This document shows positions 59,039 through 64,000 of a stretch of 64,000 nucleotides of DNA, piece after piece. How positions within the stretch are numbered: position 1 is the first letter of the stretch; each line of letters starts with the position of its first letter. The notes beneath the pieces are model-generated. The model saw nothing but the letters and a program-made list of their open reading frames with translations. It was not told the DNA's origin and did not search any database. Position numbers and translations under genes: made by a program. This stretch comes from Sphingomonas jejuensis (GTDB taxonomy: Bacteria > Pseudomonadota > Alphaproteobacteria > Sphingomonadales > Sphingomonadaceae): assembly GCF_011927695.1 (NCBI RefSeq), contig NZ_JAATJE010000001.1, forward strand, positions 1,550,001 to 1,614,000, given 5' to 3'.

Positions 59039-60456
59039 TCGCGCCGGCCGCTCCCACGATCATCATCGCCGGCGACGGCCTTCTCGCCTGGCTGGCCGCG
59101 GTCAGGCTGGCGGCTGCGGTCGGCGGCAGCCGGGTGCGCGTCGTTCCTGCTGGCAGCGTCGACCATGGGATTGGACCGGTCGGCCCCAGCGCCATCGCCC
59201 TTCCGCAGTGGACCGCACGCGCGCTGGCGGCGGACAGTCCGGTCGCCGATGCGCTGGGCGAAGCGGCCACCGGCTGGGTTCAGGGGATCGGCTTTCGCGA
59301 CTGGTCGGGGCGCGGCACCGCCGCCTTCTGGTCCTTCGGCGATGTCGGCGCACCGCTCGACGGCATCCCCTTTCATCAGATCCTCGCCCGCTGGCGGGCG
59401 GATGGCCGACCGGCCCAGGGCGCCGACTTCTCGCTGGCCGCGCTGGCCGCCCGCGCCGGGCGCGGCATCGCGCCTGCGCCGCACCCCGGCTCTCCGCTGT
59501 CAACGCTCTCGCCTGGCGTGATGCTGTCGGTGACGCGCTTCGCAGCCGCGCTCCGCACCCGCGCGACGGCACGAGCCGTAGAGCTGCTGGCGCCGCTTGC
59601 GGAGGCTCGGATCGACGAAACCGGGCAGATCGACCATCTCCGGCTCCAGGATGAAACGGAGGTTCGCGCCGACCTTTACGTCGATTGCACGGGTGAACAG
59701 CGCCGGCTGATCGATCGCGTCGCCGGGGACGGGTTCGATCCCTGGCGCGACCGCCTCCCGTGCGACCGGGTGACGTGGACCACGGCCGCCCCCCGCGCGC
59801 CGCAACCCTTCGCCATCCACCGGGCGGAAGGTGCCGGCTGGGCCGTGGATCAATGGACCGGCGATGGCTGGGTGACCCAGCGCATCGGCGCCAGCATCTT
59901 CGGTGCGGACGGGGCTCCCTTCCTCCCGGGCGCGCATCGCCGTCCCTGGTCGGGCAATGTCGTCGCGCTCGGCTCCGCCGCCTTGGTGGTGGACCCGCTC
60001 CACGCGCTTCCCCTCGCCACCGCCGCTGATGCGCTCGACCTGCTGCTGACACTGCTTCCCGCCACGCCGGGCGGACAGGCGGAGGCCAGCCAGTTCAACC
60101 GCGTCGCATCCCGCCGGCATGCGCGGGTGCGCGACCTCTCTCAGCTGCCATACCGGCTCAACCGCCGGCGGGGCGAGCCATTCTGGGATGCGGTCCGCGC
60201 GGCACCCGCCGACGATGCGCTGCTGTCGAAGATCGCGCTGTTCGAAAGCCGCGGCCGCGTGTCGATGCTCGACGATGAGCCCGTCGACGAGGACGACTGG
60301 ATCTGGCTCCTCGACATGTTCGCCGCCTCTCCCCGCCGGCAGGAGCCGCGCGCAGCGGCACTTCCGCTGACCGCGATCGAAGCGCATCTTGCCCGCGTCC
60401 GGGACCGCCTGGTTGCGGCCGTGCGCGATCTCCCGCCGGTGGCGGCCACCCATTGA
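59035..60456 (+). CDS. Degenerate tryptophan-halogenase paralogue (copy 3, likely pseudoenzyme)
   Basis: 473 residues, ATG at 59035 overlapping copy 2 (ATGA). Same overall plan as its neighbours: N-terminal IIIAGDGLLAWLAAVRLAAA in place of the GGGTAGW FAD motif, DLYVDCTGEQRRLIDRVAGD matching the family DCSGFR..LI block, and a helical C-terminus. The catalytic features are gone: the Lys position reads GWVQGIGFRDW (Gln), WxWxIP reads WAVDQW, and FLEPLEST reads VVDPLHALPL. The frame is intact with normal codon use, so it appears to be maintained for a non-catalytic role, for example as partner of copies 2 and 4. FAD binding is doubtful. Confidence 0.75.
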   Translation: MIAPAAPTIIIAGDGLLAWLAAVRLAAAVGGSRVRVVPAGSVDHGIGPVGPSAIALPQWTARALAADSPVADALGEAATGWVQGIGFRDWSGRGTAAFWSFGDVGAPLDGIPFHQILARWRADGRPAQGADFSLAALAARAGRGIAPAPHPGSPLSTLSPGVMLSVTRFAAALRTRATARAVELLAPLAEARIDETGQIDHLRLQDETEVRADLYVDCTGEQRRLIDRVAGDGFDPWRDRLPCDRVTWTTAAPRAPQPFAIHRAEGAGWAVDQWTGDGWVTQRIGASIFGADGAPFLPGAHRRPWSGNVVALGSAALVVDPLHALPLATAADALDLLLTLLPATPGGQAEASQFNRVASRRHARVRDLSQLPYRLNRRRGEPFWDAVRAAPADDALLSKIALFESRGRVSMLDDEPVDEDDWIWLLDMFAASPRRQEPRAAALPLTAIEAHLARVRDRLVAAVRDLPPVAATH

Positions 60457-60467
60457 GAACAGGATCC

Positions 60468-61988
60468 ATGAACCAGGCGCCCCTTCCCCCCGATCGTATC
60501 CGCCGCATCGTCATCGTCGGCGGCGGCAGCGCCGGATGGATGGCCGCCGCCACCCTCGCCCGCATCCTGGGGCCGGACTATGCCGACGTCACCGTCGTGG
60601 AATCGGACGAGATCGGCACCGTCGGGGTCGGCGAGGCGACCATCCCACAGATGGCGACCTTCAACCGCATGCTCGGCATCGACGAGGACGAGTTCATCCG
60701 GGAGACCAAGGGCAGCTTCAAGCTCGGCATCGAGTTCGTCGACTGGGCCCGCATCGGCCACAGCTACTTCCACCCGTTCGGCAGCTTCGGCGTCAACATG
60801 GGCGGCGTGTCCTTCCACGCCTACTACCTGCGCGCACGCGCCAACGGCGACACCCGGCCGATCGAGGACTGGTCGCTGCAGGCGACCGCTGCCAGCCGCG
60901 GCAAGTTCATGCGCCCGATCGACGCCGGCCGATCACCGCTGTCGGAGATCGCCTATGCCTACCATTTCGATGCGGGCCTCTACGCGAACTACCTGCGCCG
61001 GTTCGCGGAGGCGCGCGGCGTCGTCCGGCAGGAAGGCCGCGTCGTCGATGTGCCGCTGCGGCCCGGCGACGGCTTTGTGGAGGCTGTGGTGCTCGCCGAC
61101 GGCACCCGGATCGGGGGCGATCTGTTCATCGACTGCTCCGGCTTCCGGGCGCTGCTGATCGGAAAGGCGCTCGGCACCGGCTTTGTGGACTGGTCGCACT
61201 GGCTGCCCTGCGACCGGGCCGTCGCCGTGCCCTGCGCCGGCAGCGACGCGATGACGCCCTTCACGCGCTCCACCGCGCGCAAGGCCGGCTGGCAATGGCG
61301 CATCCCGCTGCAGCATCGGGTCGGCAACGGCCATGTCTATTGCAGCCGCTACCTCAGCGACGACGAGGCAACGGCCATGCTGCTCGAAAACCTGGATGGG
61401 GAGCCGCTTGCCGATCCCCGTCTGGTGCCGTTCCGCACCGGGCACCGCACGTCCTTCTGGGTGCGCAACTGCGTCGCTCTGGGCCTCGCCGCCGGCTTCA
61501 TGGAACCGCTCGAATCGACCAGCCTCTGGCTGATCCAGAGCGGCATCTCCCGCCTCCTCGCCATGTTCCCGGATCGGCGCTTCGATCCTGCGGAGATCGA
61601 TCGCTACAACCGGATCCTGTCGACCGAATATGCCGAGATCCGCGACTTCCTGATCCTCCATTACCACGCGACCGAGCGCCGCGACTCCGCCTTCTGGGAT
61701 CATTGCCGCAACATGGCCGTGCCGGAACGACTGGCCGAGAAGATGCGCGTTTTCCAAAGCCACGGCCGCACGTTCCGGGAGAACGAAGAGCTGTTCAACG
61801 ACACCAGCTGGTTCGCCGTGATGCTCGGGCAGCAGCTGGCGCCGCGTGCCTATGATCCGGTCGCCGACATGATGAGCTGGGACGAAACGGAACGGCGGCT
61901 GGCGCATATCCGCGACGCGATCAACAACTCGGCCGACTACATGCCGCCCCACCGCGAATTCATCCGCGCCAACTGCGCGGCGACGTGA
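60468..61988 (+). CDS. Tryptophan-halogenase family flavoprotein (copy 4)
   Basis: 506 residues; the ATG at 60468 lies 11 nt after the copy 3 stop with AGGA just upstream. FAD motif RIVIVGGGSAGWMAAATLAR, GVGEATIPQMATFNRMLGID, Lys85 in GSFKLGIEFVDW, WQWRIP (275-280) and GFMEPLESTSLWLIQSGISR are all intact. It is closer to copy 2 than to copy 1 (shared DWSHWLPCDRAVAVPC and GNGHVY segments). Third gene of the tandem operon. Predicted FADH2-dependent halogenase or related oxidase with an unknown substrate; no flavin reductase is nearby. Confidence 0.88.
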   Translation: MNQAPLPPDRIRRIVIVGGGSAGWMAAATLARILGPDYADVTVVESDEIGTVGVGEATIPQMATFNRMLGIDEDEFIRETKGSFKLGIEFVDWARIGHSYFHPFGSFGVNMGGVSFHAYYLRARANGDTRPIEDWSLQATAASRGKFMRPIDAGRSPLSEIAYAYHFDAGLYANYLRRFAEARGVVRQEGRVVDVPLRPGDGFVEAVVLADGTRIGGDLFIDCSGFRALLIGKALGTGFVDWSHWLPCDRAVAVPCAGSDAMTPFTRSTARKAGWQWRIPLQHRVGNGHVYCSRYLSDDEATAMLLENLDGEPLADPRLVPFRTGHRTSFWVRNCVALGLAAGFMEPLESTSLWLIQSGISRLLAMFPDRRFDPAEIDRYNRILSTEYAEIRDFLILHYHATERRDSAFWDHCRNMAVPERLAEKMRVFQSHGRTFRENEELFNDTSWFAVMLGQQLAPRAYDPVADMMSWDETERRLAHIRDAINNSADYMPPHREFIRANCAAT

Positions 61989-61991
61989 ACG

Positions 61992-62020
61992 CTGGACCGA
62001 TCGTCCCCAGCCGCTATTGG
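61992..62020 (+). promoter_or_regulatory. Putative promoter of the GH43 lipoprotein gene
   Basis: CTGGAC (61992-61997), 17 bp, TATTGG (62015-62020), with the operator starting on the fifth -10 base. Confidence 0.45.
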
Positions 62021-62030
62021 TAGCGATACC
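62019..62030. promoter_or_regulatory. xyl-box-like operator 7 (GGTAGCGATACC)
   Basis: Dyad GGTAGC/GATACC directly upstream of the GH43 lipoprotein gene; one deviation from the AGCGCT core. Confidence 0.55.
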
Positions 62031-62056
62031 GAGCCATCAGAGCCCCGGGGAGGATT

Positions 62057-63778
62057 ATGTTCAGATCTTTGTGTGTCGGGCTGCTTGCGTCTGTCGCCGC
62101 CGGCTGTGCCTCGCTTCCGGCCGACCGCGCGGGGATCGATGCCGCAGGCCCCGGCCCGGTCGCCAGCTTCGACCGCTTCACATACTCCGGCAGCGATCCG
62201 ACCGACACGGTGGCCCTTGGGTCAGGCGACTATCGCAATCCGATCCTCCAGGGCTTCTACCCGGATCCCAGCATCACCCGGGTCGGAGACGATTATTACC
62301 TCGTCACCTCCACCTTCTCCTACTTTCCGGGCATCCCGGTGTTCCACAGCCGCGATCTCGTGACCTGGCGGCAGATCGGCAATGCGATCGACCGTCCGGG
62401 CCAGCTTGATTTCGGCCGGCTGGGCCTGTCGCGCGGTGTGTTCGCGCCGACCATCGAGCACCGGAACGGCACCTTCTATATCCTCAACACCTGCGTCGAT
62501 TGCGGCGACAATTTCGTCCTGACCGCAACCGATCCGGCAGGGCCGTGGAGCGATCCAACCTGGCTGCCCGATCTGCGCGGCGGCATCGATCCATCCTTCT
62601 TCTTCGACGAAGACGGCAGCGCGTGGATCCTGAACAACGGCCCGCCCGAAGGCACGCCCCGCTACGAAGGGCATCGCGCCATCTGGATCCAGCGGTTCGA
62701 CCTTGCCACGATGCAGACGACGGGGCCGCGCAAGGTGCTGGTCGACGGCGGCGTCGACCCCTCCACCAACCCCATCTGGATCGAAGGCCCGCACATCCTG
62801 AAGAAGGATGGCTGGTACTACCTGCTCGCGGCGGAAGGCGGCACGGCCGTCAACCATTCGCAGGTGGCGCTTCGATCGCGCCGTCCGGACGGCCCCTACA
62901 CGCCCAACCCCGCAAACCCGATCCTCACGCAAAGGGATCTGGCGGCCGACCGGTCCAACCCGATCACCTCGGCCGGCCATGCGGATCTTGTGCAGCTTCC
63001 GAACGGCGACTGGTGGGCCACCTTCCTGGCGGTGCGGCCCTATCGGGGCGATTTCTACAACACCGGGCGGGAGACCTTCCTGCTGCCGGTCCAATGGGTC
63101 GACGGGTGGCCCCGCATCACCCGTCCGGGCGAGCCGATCGCCACCGTCCACCCCCGCCCCGCCCTGCCGCGCAGCCCGGCAGGCTCCGTCCCGACGAACG
63201 GCCCGTTCACCGTCGCCTATGACTTCGCGGATGCGGAACTCGGGCCCGAGTGGATGATGATGCGCAATCCCGACGGACGCTGGTACCGGCTCGGCGATGG
63301 CGCCTTGCATCTTCAGGCTCGCGTCGCCGCGCTCGGCGACAACGGCAACCCGTCCTTCCTCGCGCGTCGCCAGCAGCACCGGGATGCCGTTGCCGAAACC
63401 ACGGTGCGCTTCGTGCCGGAGCGTGACGGCGACGAGGCCGGCCTGGTCGCCTTGCAGAGCGACGATCACTGGCTTTCGGTGACCATCGCCCATGTCGGCG
63501 GCCGCCCCGTGCTGCGCGCCGCTCTCCGCGACGGCAGCGACGATCCCGCAACCGGCCGCACTCTTGCGACGGCCCCGCTCCCGGGCGCTCCCGGCACACC
63601 GGTGGATCTCAGTATCACCGGCAACGCCCGGCGCTACCAGCTCGCGTGGCGCGCGGCAGGAACAGAATGGCGCACGCTTGCCGACGATATCGACCCCACC
63701 ATCCTCAGCACGGCGCATGCCGGCGGCTTCGTGGGTGCCGTCTTCGGCGTTTATGCGCACAGCGGCGCTTCCCGGTGA
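62057..63778 (+). CDS. GH43 beta-xylosidase-like lipoprotein with C-terminal beta-sandwich
   Basis: 573 residues. Lipobox: SLCVGLLASVAAGCASL, so lipid-anchored after Cys17. Catalytic propeller with base Asp in GFYPDPSITRVGDDYYLVTS, Asp in GGIDPSFFFDEDGSAWILNN and acid Glu in IWIEGPHILKKDGWYYLLAA, plus FPGIPVFHSRDLVTWRQIG as in beta-xylosidases. From about residue 385 a concanavalin-like beta-sandwich (FDFADAELGPEWMMMRNP-type, GDEAGLVALQSDDHWLSVTI) completes the substrate pocket in this subgroup. Probably trims xylo- or arabinoxylo-oligosaccharides at the membrane. Overlaps the next GH9 start by 4 nt. Confidence 0.9.
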   Translation: MFRSLCVGLLASVAAGCASLPADRAGIDAAGPGPVASFDRFTYSGSDPTDTVALGSGDYRNPILQGFYPDPSITRVGDDYYLVTSTFSYFPGIPVFHSRDLVTWRQIGNAIDRPGQLDFGRLGLSRGVFAPTIEHRNGTFYILNTCVDCGDNFVLTATDPAGPWSDPTWLPDLRGGIDPSFFFDEDGSAWILNNGPPEGTPRYEGHRAIWIQRFDLATMQTTGPRKVLVDGGVDPSTNPIWIEGPHILKKDGWYYLLAAEGGTAVNHSQVALRSRRPDGPYTPNPANPILTQRDLAADRSNPITSAGHADLVQLPNGDWWATFLAVRPYRGDFYNTGRETFLLPVQWVDGWPRITRPGEPIATVHPRPALPRSPAGSVPTNGPFTVAYDFADAELGPEWMMMRNPDGRWYRLGDGALHLQARVAALGDNGNPSFLARRQQHRDAVAETTVRFVPERDGDEAGLVALQSDDHWLSVTIAHVGGRPVLRAALRDGSDDPATGRTLATAPLPGAPGTPVDLSITGNARRYQLAWRAAGTEWRTLADDIDPTILSTAHAGGFVGAVFGVYAHSGASR

Positions 63779-64000
63779 GAACCGGGCTCGCCCTTGCCGC
63801 TGCATCGCTGCTGTGCGCGCCCGCCGCAGCGCAGCTGCACGTCAACCAGCTCGGCTACATTGCAGACGCTCCGAAGCGGGCGTTTGTGCAGTCGGACGCG
63901 ACTGCTCCGGTCGGATGGTCGGTTGTGGACGACGCCGGGCGGCCGGTGCTGACGGGGCAGAGCGTTCCGCTTGCGCCCGACGCGGCCGCGGGCGTGCCGC
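63775..64000 (+). CDS. GH9 family glycosidase, N-terminal part (truncated by window edge)
   Basis: 75 codons visible from a GTG at 63775 overlapping the GH43 stop (GTGA). A signal peptide RTGLALAAASLLCAPAAA is followed directly by QLHVNQLGYIADAPKRAFVQ, the start of the CelD_N Ig-like domain that precedes GH9 catalytic domains. Unlike the GH9 at 40949 it has no long domain before the Ig-like one. The catalytic part lies outside the window, so the assignment rests on this domain. Confidence 0.7.
   Translation, partial: MRTGLALAAASLLCAPAAAQLHVNQLGYIADAPKRAFVQSDATAPVGWSVVDDAGRPVLTGQSVPLAPDAAAGVP

Noticed and set aside
1-64000. CRISPR arrays, insertion sequences, prophage or integrase genes, rRNA operons
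   Set aside because: I looked for regular short repeats, transposase or integrase motifs, terminal inverted repeats and rRNA segments and saw none. The two tRNAs show no adjoining integrase or duplicated 3' end.

Overview
The window looks like chromosomal DNA of a Sphingomonas-type alphaproteobacterium. Evidence: high GC; the housekeeping run tRNA-Ala, FYDLN-type protein, aroA, cmk, rpsA, ihfB; a Caulobacter-type oxidative xylose pathway; and large TonB-dependent receptors accompanied by tryptophan-halogenase-family proteins, SapC and cupin-8 proteins. Many genes overlap by 4 nt (ATGA or GTGA), and GTG or TTG starts with clear ribosome binding sites are common.

Positions 1-17204 are mostly housekeeping. 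In order: the N-terminus of an acyl-CoA dehydrogenase (cut by the window edge), tsaC, an exported endonuclease/phosphatase-fold protein with galU, msrA, a small secreted protein, a HerA-like ATPase, a soluble CBS-MCP chemoreceptor, an AI-2E/PerM-type permease, tRNA-Ala(GGC), a FYDLN-type protein, aroA-cmk, cytochrome b561, rpsA, ihfB, tRNA-Leu(UAA), a GAF protein, a Wzy/O-antigen-ligase-like membrane protein and a cupin.

Positions 17260-64000 form a nearly uninterrupted plant-polysaccharide utilisation region. (a) 17260-23590: two divergent operons for oxidative galactose/L-arabinose catabolism (mutarotase, sugar-acid dehydratase; FucP-type transporter, AraD1/FAH protein, Gfo/Idh/MocA sugar 1-dehydrogenase). 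(b) 23594-34830: sapC and a cupin-8 oxygenase, divergent from a TonB receptor that is followed by a halogenase-family protein, a sialate O-acetylesterase-like protein, a GH27 alpha-galactosidase and a GntR/FCD regulator. (c) 34854-39895: an arabinan/arabinoxylan debranching set (GH51, GH43, a small beta-sandwich protein, divergent GH43). (d) 39983-52898: esterase and GH9; the Weimberg operon xylX-xylB-xylC with a GH3 enzyme; and, convergent to it, GH67 alpha-glucuronidase with xylD. (e) 53013-64000: a DUF6445 oxygenase-like protein, a second TonB receptor, three tandem halogenase-family genes (the middle one has lost its catalytic motifs), a GH43 lipoprotein and the start of a second GH9.

The parts fit one job. 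Receptors import decorated xylan and arabinan oligomers, esterases and glycosidases strip and cut them, and the oxidative pathways send pentose carbon towards 2-oxoglutarate. The alpha-ketoglutarate semialdehyde dehydrogenase of the Weimberg route is not in the window. Seven dyads around AGCGCT match the xyl-box known from Xanthomonas and Caulobacter. At four of them the dyad begins exactly on the fifth base of a putative -10 box. Two sites of FCD-GntR type lie in the two arabinose-related divergent promoters. The least explained part is the recurrent set of halogenase-family flavoproteins, cupin-8 and DUF6445 oxygenase-like proteins and SapC around both TonB receptors, which I flag as a candidate undescribed system.
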